A stretch of 58,707 nucleotides of DNA from an uncultured Eubacteriales bacterium. GTDB lineage: Bacteria > Bacillota > Clostridia > Lachnospirales > Cellulosilyticaceae. Shown piece after piece: positions 50,939 through 58,707 of the stretch. Within the stretch, counting starts at the first letter, position 1. Each line of letters begins with the position of its first letter. The stretch spans positions 1 to 58,707 of the forward strand of contig URVM01000021.1 of NCBI GenBank assembly GCA_900551325.1, written 5' to 3'. The notes under the pieces are model-generated. The model saw only the letters and a program-made list of their open reading frames with translations. It had not been told where the DNA came from and searched no databases. The position numbers were made by a program, and so were the translations under genes.

Positions 50939-52999
50939 TTATATTTTAAAATATTTAATTTCATCAATTAAACTATCTACACTTTCTGTGGTATCAGAAA
51001 TTTGCGCAACCACTTCAGATGAAGTATTACTAATTTTATATACACTTTCTGCAATATCTGCAGTTCCTAATGCGCCCTCACTTGCTACTTGTGATACCCA
51101 TTGTATAGATTCTAAGATACTATTCATAGATTCAACAAGTTTATTTGCAATGGAATTAAAATCTGAAGCAAGAAGGTTTACAGAAAGAGCATCCTGACTA
51201 TAAGTAGATGAAACTTCTAGCATATGTTTGTAATCACTATCAACGTCAGTAGCCATAAATTCTAATAGTTCATTTGCATTTGAAGATAAATTGTCTACAG
51301 ATCCTGTTACTTTTTTTGTAATGCCTTGAATTTCAAGTACAGTTTGCTTCGATTCTTCTGCAAGCTTTCTAATTTCTTCAGCAACAACTGCAAAGCCTCT
51401 TCCTGCTTCGCCTGCACGAGCTGCTTCTATAGCAGCATTAAGTGCTAATAAATTAGTTTGTTCTGTAATTTGCATAATAGCAGCTGATAGGATATTAATT
51501 TCATCTACTATCTTAGAATCATATATTGCTTGCTCTAATTTTTCTTTCGTATTAATAAAAATCTTGATAGATTTTTGTTGAGAAGCATAAAAAGAATCTT
51601 TCATTTCTTGAGCCCTAGTATTAATTGCTTCTGCATCTGCGATACCTTTTTGAGCTTTTTTAACCATATCTTCAACAGAACATTGAACTTCTTTAGTTGT
51701 TTTAGTAATTTTTTCAGCAGTAGTAGAAGTTTCCTCCATTGTTGAAGAAAGTTCTTCCGTTGTTGCTGAAATCTCTTGTAAACTACTATTTAAAATATGA
51801 ATACTGTCATTTACATTTTTTACTTTATCAGCAATTGCATTAGATTCTTTCTTTATTCTGAAGATAAGCTTACTTAACACATCTTTCATATTCTTGATCC
51901 CGCTAAAAATAATACCGATTTCATCTTTTTGAGCTACATACTTTTCTTCAACAGGATGTGAAAAATCAGTATTTCCAAAGCGATCTAAATGTACAGCTGA
52001 TTGCTTTATAGGTTTTGTAAGTTTTCTTACATTAAGAATAACAAGAAGTCCCATTATTGCAATCATAACAATAGAAATATAGATAAAGATTAAAGATGTA
52101 TGTTTTGCGGCAGAATAAAGGTCTTCATTTGATAGGAAAGAAGCAATAACCCAATCTGTTCCTTCAATTTGCTCAGAATAAACGTTATAAGTTGCTCCGT
52201 CTATATCAAACTCAAAGTTTTCACTAGGTTTGTCTAAAATAGAACTTAAGTTTTCAAGACCAACTTCATTAATATTTTTAAAGTTATTATCAGGATTTTT
52301 ACCATCTGCCATAATAACACCTGTATTATGAAGGAGCATAAAAAATCCTGAGCCACCAATATTAATTTCACTTAGCATAGAACTTATAGCACTTTGTTCA
52401 ACATCTATGCCTACAACACCCAAAAGTTTTTCTCCATTATAGATAGCCTTTAGATTACTTGTTACCATTTGACCAAGCAAATCAACATAAGGTGCAGTTC
52501 TAATAATCTCTCCTTTGGCTGCGATTCCTAATTTATACCATTCTCTTTCAGTAGGATCATAGCCAGAGGTAACAGTTGTATCTGGATAGCCTATATAGCC
52601 TGCACTTTCTGTTGCTAAGTAAGCATATCTAGTAGCTGGATGGGTGGCGGCATATTGGTCCAAAATTTCAAAGATTTCTTGATCAACCCCTCCCATTGTA
52701 GAAAATCCTGTGTTAGGAGGTGCATCAGTATTTTTATAGTTTTTGATCTTATCTGCTGATTGTAAAATACGTTTATTTGTGGCTAACATATTAATATTTT
52801 GATCAACTTGATCATAGAAATTAGTAATATTTTCTTTTACAATCCCTATTTGTTCTTTTGCGTTTATTAAGTATTTTTGCTTAGCATCCCTATTCATTAG
52901 TACAGAGCCAATGCCTGCCATAAAAATTAAACTAATACATAAAATACCTACAGAAAAAGCTAAAAACCTTGTTTGTATACTTTTTTGTTGTCTTTTCAC
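50939..52999 (-). CDS. Methyl-accepting chemotaxis protein with dCache sensor
   Basis: The 686-residue receptor has a first membrane span (FLAFSVGILCISLIFMAG), an outside double-Cache domain (about 40-285) with GYPDTTVTSGYDPTEREWYK, a second span (IYISIVMIAIMGLLVILNV), a HAMP region and the cytoplasmic signalling helix bundle with the conserved tip TEQTNLLALNAAIEAARAGE. It senses an outside ligand, often amino or organic acids for this domain type. GTG 52999 is chosen as AGGAG lies 10 bases upstream; ATG 53017 overlaps that RBS. So the host is likely motile or controls taxis. Confidence 0.92.
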   Translation of the reverse strand: MKRQQKSIQTRFLAFSVGILCISLIFMAGIGSVLMNRDAKQKYLINAKEQIGIVKENITNFYDQVDQNINMLATNKRILQSADKIKNYKNTDAPPNTGFSTMGGVDQEIFEILDQYAATHPATRYAYLATESAGYIGYPDTTVTSGYDPTEREWYKLGIAAKGEIIRTAPYVDLLGQMVTSNLKAIYNGEKLLGVVGIDVEQSAISSMLSEINIGGSGFFMLLHNTGVIMADGKNPDNNFKNINEVGLENLSSILDKPSENFEFDIDGATYNVYSEQIEGTDWVIASFLSNEDLYSAAKHTSLIFIYISIVMIAIMGLLVILNVRKLTKPIKQSAVHLDRFGNTDFSHPVEEKYVAQKDEIGIIFSGIKNMKDVLSKLIFRIKKESNAIADKVKNVNDSIHILNSSLQEISATTEELSSTMEETSTTAEKITKTTKEVQCSVEDMVKKAQKGIADAEAINTRAQEMKDSFYASQQKSIKIFINTKEKLEQAIYDSKIVDEINILSAAIMQITEQTNLLALNAAIEAARAGEAGRGFAVVAEEIRKLAEESKQTVLEIQGITKKVTGSVDNLSSNANELLEFMATDVDSDYKHMLEVSSTYSQDALSVNLLASDFNSIANKLVESMNSILESIQWVSQVASEGALGTADIAESVYKISNTSSEVVAQISDTTESVDSLIDEIKYFKI

Positions 53000-53193
53000 G
53001 AAAAATCTTCTCCTCATATATTTTAGTCTTGTTAAAAAAATACGGTTACATAAGACTCCTTTCTTATACTATTATTTTTGAAAATATTAAATTTATTTAA
53101 ACAAGACTATTCTATTATATATAAAAAAACTAGAAATACAAATAAATATTAATACAAATATAAAAATTAACATAAATAAAATATTATACTATT

Positions 53194-53222
53194 GTTTAAG
53201 AAAAAAATATGTTATACAATAG
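53194..53222 (+). promoter_or_regulatory. Sigma-A promoter of the first GDSL gene
   Basis: TTGTTT at 53194-53199 and TACAAT at 53217-53222 are 17 bases apart, 55 bases before the start codon. The rest of the 277-base divergent gap (53000-53276) is very AT-rich, with AGTCTTGTT (53026) facing AACAAGACT (53099) as an inverted pair. Confidence 0.65.
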
Positions 53223-53276
53223 GGAAGTCTTACTAATTATAAAAGGGATACATAAATTATACTGGAGGAGAAAGAT

Positions 53277-54254
53277 ATGAAAAAATTTTTAAAGGCTGTG
53301 TTAACTGGTGTATTAATATCTAGTTTTACACTTACATCAGTTGGTTTTATATCAGCACAAGAAGTAAATACAAAAGGCATTTCTAAAATAGTTGCATTTG
53401 GAGATAGTGCGTCTGATAATGGTGGTATTAATACAAATGGTAAAAGCGGTGCTTACAATGTTTCTAAAGATATCTTAGCATTACCTGAAGTACCAGCAGG
53501 TGCTTACTTAAAGCCAGGTGAAGTTTATTGGGAACACAGATATTCAAATGGTAAAACTGCTGTAGAAGTATTAGCCGAAATGATGGATAAGCCACTTGTA
53601 AACTATGCAACAGGTGGAGCAACGAGTGGATATGGAAACTATTCAGATTGGATGGATACTATCGCTTATTCAGGTGTACTTGGACAAATTGATAAATATG
53701 CAGAAGCACTAAATGGGGAAAAAGTTGATCCAACTGTTTTACATTTTATTTTTGCAGGTGGTAATGACTATGCTAAATTCTTCGATTATGGATTAGATGG
53801 AACTGTTGAAGATGTAGCAGACCAAGTTGTTGCAAATACAGAAACTGCTGTAAGAAAATTAGCAGTACTTGGCGCTAAAAAGTTCTTTATTCCAAACAGT
53901 ATGGCTGTTAAGCTTACTCCATTTGGAATGAGTCCAGAAAGAATTAAATTAGATGAAATTTATACAAAACGTATAAATGACCAACTTCCTACTGTTCTTG
54001 AAAATCTTGCAAAAGAACTAAATGTTAATATTACTATTTTTGATACTGAAAAAGCAATGCTTAAAATCGCTGAAAATCCTCAAAAGTATGGTATTACAAA
54101 TATAACTGAACCTTGCCAACCTACATATCCAGAATTATTACCTATAGTATCAAATGTAGATGAATACTACTTTTTTGACGAATGGCATCCTACACGCGTT
54201 GTACATCGTTTCTTAGGAGAAGATATGTATAGTGTGGCAAAAAATATTAAATAG
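53277..54254 (+). CDS. Secreted GDSL/SGNH hydrolase, copy 1
   Basis: The 325-residue esterase/lipase-type protein has a signal peptide (1-28, cut near SAQE) and the SGNH blocks: IVAFGDSASDNGG (nucleophile Ser), NYATGGATSGYG (Gly), FAGGNDYAKF (Asn) and FDEWHPTRVVHRF (Asp and His). It resembles the long thermolabile-haemolysin group of GDSL esterases, so the substrate could be a lipid or an acylated polysaccharide. It is followed by a close paralogue and has its own promoter. Confidence 0.88.
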   Translation: MKKFLKAVLTGVLISSFTLTSVGFISAQEVNTKGISKIVAFGDSASDNGGINTNGKSGAYNVSKDILALPEVPAGAYLKPGEVYWEHRYSNGKTAVEVLAEMMDKPLVNYATGGATSGYGNYSDWMDTIAYSGVLGQIDKYAEALNGEKVDPTVLHFIFAGGNDYAKFFDYGLDGTVEDVADQVVANTETAVRKLAVLGAKKFFIPNSMAVKLTPFGMSPERIKLDEIYTKRINDQLPTVLENLAKELNVNITIFDTEKAMLKIAENPQKYGITNITEPCQPTYPELLPIVSNVDEYYFFDEWHPTRVVHRFLGEDMYSVAKNIK

Positions 54255-54288
54255 AATAAAAACATTTGCAAATCATTGAAGATGTTTT

Positions 54289-54317
54289 AGAGCGTCGGCA
54301 AAGCTGACGTTCTTTTA
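54289..54317 (+). terminator. Terminator between the GDSL genes
   Basis: AGAGCGTCGGC (54289-54299) pairs with GCTGACGTTCT (54303-54313) with wobble pairs, followed by TTTTA. It resembles the stronger one after the second copy. Confidence 0.7.
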
Positions 54318-54373
54318 TGTACAGGTCCCTTTTAATTAGAGAAGATATACTTAAATTATAGCGGAGAAAAAAT

Positions 54374-55351
54374 ATGAAAAAATTTTTAAAAACTGTGTTA
54401 ACTAGCGTATTAATATCTAGTTTTACACTTACATCAGTTGGTTTTACATCAGCACAAGAGGTAAATACAAAAGGCATTTCTAAAATTGTTGCATTTGGAG
54501 ATAGTGCATCTGATAATGGTGGCATTAATACAAATGGTAAAAGCGGTGCTTACAATGTTTCTAAAGACATCTTAGCATTACCTGAAGTACCAGCAGGTAC
54601 TTACTTAAAACCAGGTGAAGTTTATTGGGAACAAAGATACTCAAATGGCAAAACTGCTGTAGAAGTACTAGCAGAAATGATGGATAAACCACTTGTAAAC
54701 TATGCAACAGGTGGGGGAACAAGTGGATATGGTAACTATTCTGATTGGATGGATACTATCGCTTATTCTGGTGTACTTGGACAAATTGATAAATATGCAG
54801 AATCATTAAAGGGTCAAAAAATTGATCCAACTGTTTTACACTTTGTTATGGCAGGTGCCAATGATTATTTTAAATTCTTAGACTATGGGTTAGAAGGAAC
54901 CATTGAAGGTGTAGCAGACCAAGTTGTTGTAAATATCGAAACTGCTATTAGAGAATTAACAGCACTTGGTGCTAAAAAATTCTTTGTGCCAAACTGTATG
55001 CCTATAAAATATGCTCCTTTTGAAATGACTATGGGAAGAACAGAAGTAGCAGATACATTTACAAAACGCGTAAATGCTCAACTTCCAGCTATGCTTGAAG
55101 GACTTGAAAAAGAATTAAATATTGATATTACTGCTTTTAATGTAGAAGAATCAATGAGTAATATTATTACAAATCCTCAAGCATATGGTATTACAAATAT
55201 CGTTGATCCATGTCAACCTACATATCCAGAAATTTTACCTGCTAAGTCAAATGTAGATGAATATTTCTTCTTTGATGAATGGCATTTTACACGCGTAGCT
55301 CACCGTTTCTTAGGTGAAGCTATGTATAGTGTAGCAAAAACTATTAAATAG
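54374..55351 (+). CDS. Secreted GDSL/SGNH hydrolase, copy 2
   Basis: This protein has the same 325-residue length as copy 1. The first half is nearly identical (signal, IVAFGDSASDNGG, YWEQRYSNGKTAVEVLAEMM), while the second half differs more: VMAGANDYFKFLDYG in place of the GGNDY block, and FDEWHFTRVAHRF at the end. All catalytic residues stay. Copy 2 probably arose by tandem duplication and has begun to diverge in the substrate part. RBS GCGGAGAAAAA precedes ATG 54374. Confidence 0.88.
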   Translation: MKKFLKTVLTSVLISSFTLTSVGFTSAQEVNTKGISKIVAFGDSASDNGGINTNGKSGAYNVSKDILALPEVPAGTYLKPGEVYWEQRYSNGKTAVEVLAEMMDKPLVNYATGGGTSGYGNYSDWMDTIAYSGVLGQIDKYAESLKGQKIDPTVLHFVMAGANDYFKFLDYGLEGTIEGVADQVVVNIETAIRELTALGAKKFFVPNCMPIKYAPFEMTMGRTEVADTFTKRVNAQLPAMLEGLEKELNIDITAFNVEESMSNIITNPQAYGITNIVDPCQPTYPEILPAKSNVDEYFFFDEWHFTRVAHRFLGEAMYSVAKTIK

Positions 55352-55366
55352 AAGTCTATTTAAATA

Positions 55367-55395
55367 AAAAAGCGTCGGCTTAGCCGACGCTTTTT
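55367..55395. terminator. Perfect bidirectional terminator
   Basis: AAAAAGCGTCGGC (55367-55379) and GCCGACGCTTTTT (55383-55395), loop TTA. It ends the GDSL unit and the convergent dpa operon. Confidence 0.93.
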
Positions 55396-55414
55396 AGTAT
55401 GATAAAGAAAGCTT

Positions 55415-56002
55415 TTAGTATTTAATAATTACAGGCTGAATTTGTTTGCCTTCAAGAGCAAGTTCAAGAGTGTCTGTTACTAAGTTTAAGTCAGCTACTA
55501 AGGAGTAAGGTTTAGCTAGATAATTATCTTGGCCAAAGGGGACAAAGTACACATTTTGATTAGGCATTAATTGTCCAATGTTGGCAAGGTTAAGACCAAG
55601 ACCGTCATTGGTTGAAATGGCAAGAATAACAGGTTTTCCATTTCTCAGAAGTGATTTGGCCGCGAGAGTAACTGGGGTATCTATAATAGCATGAGCAAGT
55701 TTAGAAAGTGTATTTCCTGTACAAGGTGCAATGAGTAATGCATCAATAATATTTTTAGGACCTAAAGGTTCAGCACCTAAAATTGTATGAATAATAGGCC
55801 TACCTGTAATACTTTCTATTTGTTCAATAAAATCTTCAGCATTGCCAAAACGAGTAGAAATAGTATAAGCATTTGTAGACATGATAGGATAAACATCAAT
55901 GCCTAAATCTACTAAGTTTTGGAGCATAAGCATAGCTTTTTTAAACGTACAAAAGGAGCCGCATAGTGCAACGCCTAATTTTAAACCTTTTAAATCTGTC
56001 AT
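55415..56002 (-). CDS. dpaB: Dipicolinate synthase subunit B
   Basis: DpaB (SpoVFB) is the flavoprotein-like subunit of dipicolinate synthase, which makes the spore-core compound DPA from dihydrodipicolinate in the mother cell. The 195-residue protein has GVALCGSFCTFKKAMLMLQN, DVYPIMSTNAYTISTRFG, DALLIAPCTGNTLSKLAHAI and PVILAISTNDGLG. It overlaps dpaA by four bases, as in Bacillus. A spore-forming host is implied. Confidence 0.95.
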   Translation of the reverse strand: MTDLKGLKLGVALCGSFCTFKKAMLMLQNLVDLGIDVYPIMSTNAYTISTRFGNAEDFIEQIESITGRPIIHTILGAEPLGPKNIIDALLIAPCTGNTLSKLAHAIIDTPVTLAAKSLLRNGKPVILAISTNDGLGLNLANIGQLMPNQNVYFVPFGQDNYLAKPYSLVADLNLVTDTLELALEGKQIQPVIIKY

Positions 56003-56871
56003 ATTTCTTCCCCCTGTTCGCGCAGAATAAGAGAAAGACCTTGATAAAGAATGGCTGCAGCAGTCATAGGTGCAACTTTTCCAGGTAAACTTGGAGCAGG
56101 TACATAGTGTATACCAGTTTGTTCACAGTAGGGGATATCAATTCCACCAGGAGAGGAAGCAAGCTCGATGTAAACAGCCTCTTTCTTAAATAAATCAATA
56201 TAAGAAGCATCTAAAAAAGGTATAGGTATGGTATTGAATATAAAATCAAATTTCCATAAGTGTTTTTTTAGTTCATCAAGAGGCACAGGCACATAATCAT
56301 AAGAAGCAATAAAGGCAAGATCTAAAGTTTTTCTAGCTTCTACATAAACACGTGCACCTATTCCTTTAAGTTTATGGGCAAGTATTTTACCACATCTTCC
56401 AAAGCCTAAAACTAAACATTTGCTATCATTTAGTGTAATTTCACTATTCTCCATGGCGTATTGTATAGCACCCTCAGCAGTTGGAATCGCATTTAATACA
56501 GCTACTTCATCCATTTCAAGAAGGTCTTTATATCTTATTTGACGCTTATCTAAAAGTTTAATTATATCTTTTTTTAGAACAGATAAGCAGAGATAACTAT
56601 TGCTTACGTTCTCAAGAAACATTTCAATTGAAATATTTTTATTACTTAGAGGGGTAAAAAGATTTTTACCGTCTCTAGAAAAAGGGATAGGTCCTACTAC
56701 ATATTGACAAGTCTTAAGATCCTCAAGAGATGTAGCAATATGAGCATTCTTAGGTAAATCCGGGTGTGTGATACCATAGACCCAAGTATCAAATCCTTTA
56801 TCACAGAGTATTTTTGCCAATCTTACAAAACGTAAATCTCCGCCGACAATGGCTATAGAAATAGAATTCAA
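55999..56871 (-). CDS. dpaA: Dipicolinate synthase subunit A
   Basis: DpaA (SpoVFA) is the NAD(P)-dependent subunit of dipicolinate synthase. The 290-residue protein has an N-terminal part (IAIVGGDLRFVRLAKIL), AEGAIQYAME and a Rossmann motif LVLGFGRCGKILAHKLKGIG, then FNTIPIPFLDASYIDL, LASSPGGIDI and PAPSLPGKVAPMTAA. RBS AGGAGGAG lies before ATG 56871. Expression late in the mother cell is suggested by the sigma-K-like promoter upstream. Confidence 0.95.
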   Translation of the reverse strand: MNSISIAIVGGDLRFVRLAKILCDKGFDTWVYGITHPDLPKNAHIATSLEDLKTCQYVVGPIPFSRDGKNLFTPLSNKNISIEMFLENVSNSYLCLSVLKKDIIKLLDKRQIRYKDLLEMDEVAVLNAIPTAEGAIQYAMENSEITLNDSKCLVLGFGRCGKILAHKLKGIGARVYVEARKTLDLAFIASYDYVPVPLDELKKHLWKFDFIFNTIPIPFLDASYIDLFKKEAVYIELASSPGGIDIPYCEQTGIHYVPAPSLPGKVAPMTAAAILYQGLSLILREQGEEI

Positions 56872-56907
56872 AGTATCTCCTCCTGCCTAATTAAAATGTC
56901 AGTACTA

Positions 56908-56936
56908 TAACCTATGAAGGAAAAGGAGGCATTGTG
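56908..56936 (-). promoter_or_regulatory. Sigma-K-type promoter of dpaAB
   Basis: On the minus strand CATAGGTTA (56916 to 56908) fits the sigma-K -10 CATAnnnTA. AC at 56935-56934 lies 17 bases upstream, as in the -35. The 5' leader is about 30 bases. It agrees with the known mother-cell expression of dipicolinate synthase. Confidence 0.6.
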
Positions 56937-56971
56937 CTTGTATAAAAAGGAAAATAAAAGAGGAGGGATAC

Positions 56972-57007
56972 AAAAATAAGCACTAGTTAGAACGAGTGCT
57001 TATTTTT
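56972..57007. terminator. Perfect 13-bp bidirectional terminator-like hairpin
   Basis: AAAAATAAGCACT (56972-56984) and AGTGCTTATTTTT (56995-57007). A 16-base part of it, AAAATAAGCACTAGTT, recurs at 58632-58647. Between here and 57285 there is no intact gene: see the relic entry. Confidence 0.75.
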
Positions 57008-57285
57008 GTTGGTGAACTAATTAGGATATATCTAGATCCATATCATCCACATCTAATTAGGTTGGTAGTAATCCATGTTGCATAGCTTTTTGATAAAAAA
57101 GTAGCTCTAGCTTGGGTATGGGGGAGCTAGAGCCAAATATATAGAAAGTTTAGTTGAAATATTTAACTTATTTGAACCTATTTTATCAAAAAGTGGATAT
57201 GCACAACAAAAATATGAAGAATAGCATGGTACTAGAGACTTAGCTGAAGTAGAAAAGTTAAAGTTTATTTTAGTTAGAGTATTCC
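57008..57285 (+). other. Gene-free stretch with possible decayed coding sequence
   Basis: One frame from about 57110 reads GARAKYIESLVEIFNLFEP and SKSGYAQQKYEE to a stop at 57221-57223, then HGTRDLAEVEKLKFILVRVF, with no start codon or RBS. The composition looks protein-like, so it may be a broken gene, but I cannot name it. A 9-bp inverted repeat (57104-57112, 57125-57133) and two copies of CTAATTAGG (57017, 57053) also lie here. Confidence 0.3.
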
Positions 57286-57429
57286 TTAATTATTTTTATT
57301 TTTCTTTATGTATATTTTTAATGCTTTTATAACCAAATAAACTAAATAAGCACCAACACCAAAAAGTGCTAAGTTAATTAGTAGTGATATTATTCCTATT
57401 CCTAAAATTGTAGGCATCATAGAGTCCAT
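57286..57429 (-). CDS. Small single-span membrane protein (47 residues)
   Basis: A short gene on the minus strand with a strong RBS (GGGAGGTG, 7 bases before ATG 57429) and a TATACT block about 25 bases further upstream. The product is a single hydrophobic helix (LGIGIISLLINLALFGVGAY, then LVYLVIK) with a strongly basic tail (KIYIKKNKNN), a typical small membrane protein. It may be a regulator of a membrane partner or a toxin-like peptide; nothing decides. It precedes no gene in the same direction closely. Confidence 0.6.
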   Translation of the reverse strand: MDSMMPTILGIGIISLLINLALFGVGAYLVYLVIKALKIYIKKNKNN

Positions 57430-57521
57430 TATACTCACCTCCCTTTTAGGTATAGTATAGCATTGTGGAGAATTATTAGTAATATTTCATTAGTAAAATA
57501 ATTTTTATCCTCTTTATAGAA

Positions 57522-57830
57522 TTAATGCTTATCAAGCCTTTTAATAATTAACTTTAAACTATCTAAGATTACACCAAATAATCCAAAAGTAATAAAGTGA
57601 GCTAGATACCAATAGATAGATATTGTTCCCATAATAGTATTGCATGAAACTTGGATACCGCTATCTAGAATATTATGTGCAAAACTAGTATTTGCTAAGG
57701 AATTTAATATAGGGTTTAAGCCTATCAATACGATACTCTTTGAATCTTGGCCTATATAGTGCATGTAGATAATTAATAGGCTTACTAAAAGAAAATAAAA
57801 GGTAAAAGATTTAAAAACTCTTTTTATCAT
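57522..57830 (-). CDS. Uncharacterised small membrane protein
   Basis: I do not recognise this 102-residue protein. It has a basic start (MIKRVFKSF), a first membrane helix (FYFLLVSLLIIYMHYIG), an outside stretch of about 45 residues with one Cys, and a second helix (WYLAHFITFGLFGVILDSL) with a basic end. The loop between helices is ISIVLIG-like and hydrophobic in part, so three spans are possible. RBS GGAGATTAATC region precedes the ATG at 57830. Confidence 0.55.
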   Translation of the reverse strand: MIKRVFKSFTFYFLLVSLLIIYMHYIGQDSKSIVLIGLNPILNSLANTSFAHNILDSGIQVSCNTIMGTISIYWYLAHFITFGLFGVILDSLKLIIKRLDKH

Positions 57831-58029
57831 GATTAATCTCCTATCATCATATTTTTATAAATATTAAATTAAGTATATACCTTAATAAAGAAATTTAGTA
57901 TAACAAATTAGTTTTTGACAGGAGATTAGGTTTAAAAGTAATTTTAAATTATGATAGATTTATTAAAGTTGAAGTTTAGTATAGTATAAATTAAAATATA
58001 TATAGACAAGATCAAGGGAGGAAGAATAT

Positions 58030-58548
58030 ATGTATAAATTTGGATATAATTTAGATGAAGCAGACTATATAGACTTTAACATATATCATGTTAATAACTC
58101 AAAACAAGTAAAGAAGACATTGCTTGTACATAGAATAGTAGGGGCTCTAGTGATTATATTAGGTGGATATCTTTATACACACTATAAAGATGTATTAAGT
58201 ATAGTAGTGTATGGTACTGCAACAATATTATGGGGGATATTTTACCCAAAATTGTTCTTTAAGTCTACAAAAAATAATTTAAAGAAAATGATTAATGAAG
58301 GTACAGATATGAGTCTTTTTAAGTATAGAGAAGTAGTAATTAATGATGTAAATATTATTGAAGAAATATTTCCTGATGAGTCAATGAAAAGATGGACAAA
58401 AGTCATTAAGATAGGTGAAAGTGATGAAAATATATTTATATATGTATCTGATTTAGAAGCACTTATTATACCAAAAAAAATAGTAGGTACAGATTCAGAG
58501 ATCTTACAATTTATAAATGATATAAAAAAACAATTTTCTGTGGGGTAA
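58030..58548 (+). CDS. YcxB-like membrane protein
   Basis: The 172-residue protein fits the YcxB family: an N-terminal FNIYHVNNSKQVKKTLL, two membrane helices (IVGALVIILGGYLYTHY, LSIVVYGTATILWGIFYP) and a C-terminal beta domain with WTKVIKIGESDENIFIYVSD and ALIIPKKIV. The function of the family is not known to me. RBS AGGGAGGAAG precedes ATG 58030. The remaining 159 bases after it hold no gene. Confidence 0.75.
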   Translation: MYKFGYNLDEADYIDFNIYHVNNSKQVKKTLLVHRIVGALVIILGGYLYTHYKDVLSIVVYGTATILWGIFYPKLFFKSTKNNLKKMINEGTDMSLFKYREVVINDVNIIEEIFPDESMKRWTKVIKIGESDENIFIYVSDLEALIIPKKIVGTDSEILQFINDIKKQFSVG

Positions 58549-58707
58549 GCTTAGTATAAAATGATAGATTTAATTGTTGATTATAGTATAACAAATTCAT
58601 AGAAAATGGTATTGCATTAAGTTTACCAAATAAAATAAGCACTAGTTCAAACGTAAGCGTCAAATAACATCATGTATTGAAAAAAGGCAATCTCCATGTT
58701 TGTGGAA

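Noticed and set aside
57945..58600. ATGATAGATTTA and AGTATAACAAATT on both sides of the YcxB-like gene
   Set aside because: Short AT-rich words in swapped order; chance similarity is likely in this composition.
56974..58647. AAAATAAGCACTAGTT repeated at 56973-56988 and 58632-58647 as ends of a mobile element
   Set aside because: No transposase between them, and the first copy is part of a terminator hairpin. Two copies alone do not support an element.
1..58707. CRISPR arrays, tRNA or rRNA genes, intact insertion sequences
   Set aside because: No regularly spaced repeats, no cloverleaf or rRNA core sequence and no transposase gene was seen on either strand.

Overview
The window looks like a low-GC, spore-forming anaerobic Firmicute of the Clostridia (Lachnospirales-like, possibly a Cellulosilyticum relative; this is inference from gene content and order, no marker was searched). 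Evidence is the AT-rich sequence, the frr-uppS-cdsA-dxr-rseP-ispG and rimP-nusA-infB-truB-ribF-rpsO-pnp gene orders, and dipicolinate synthase genes with a sigma-K-like promoter.

Region 1 (1-4190) is the end of an integrative element. It carries a cyclic-lactone quorum-sensing module (a possible AgrC tail, then agrD and agrB, with a LytTR-style pair of direct repeats in front), a Tn916-like regulatory pair (sigma-region-4 protein and HTH protein), a leader that looks like a cobalamin riboswitch directly upstream of excisionase, a promoter-driven orphan Phd/YefM antitoxin, and a tyrosine recombinase. Region 2 (4190-10565) is the chromosomal lipid and isoprenoid operon pyrH-frr-uppS-cdsA-dxr-rseP-ispG. 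Region 3 (10565-21130) is the translation and RNA operon rimP-nusA-rnpM-ylxQ-infB-rbfA-nrnA-truB-ribF, followed by rpsO and pnp with their own promoters.

Region 4 (21130-26400) is mixed: azlCD, a GNAT protein, an exported repeat protein with an acidic linker, an aldo/keto reductase relic, a DUF1893 protein, and an exported GH5-like protein that lacks the usual nucleophile. Region 5 (26800-42850) is the most unusual. A NagB-like protein with an Asp-to-Asn change in its catalytic motif is followed by a sulfonate/nitrate-type ABC transporter (binding protein interrupted by an amber codon), a two-component system, a class II aldolase, phosphoglucose isomerase, a LacI regulator, a PPi-type phosphofructokinase, a TIM-family protein with an altered phosphate loop, a LarA-like nickel-pincer racemase, a short LarC, an ECF S-component and NagA. 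LacI-type operators sit before the NagB-like gene, the isomerase and the phosphofructokinase. Together these suggest a dedicated sugar or amino-sugar route with its own copies of upper glycolysis and a nickel epimerase step.

Region 6 (42850-49900) is a sugar ABC transporter with a GH2 beta-galactosidase, next to a decayed AraC-type regulator. Region 7 (50030-58707) holds an uncharacterised protein, a YgbA-family protein, a chemoreceptor, two tandem secreted GDSL hydrolases, the dpaA-dpaB spore operon, and small membrane proteins. No rRNA, tRNA, CRISPR array or intact insertion sequence was seen.
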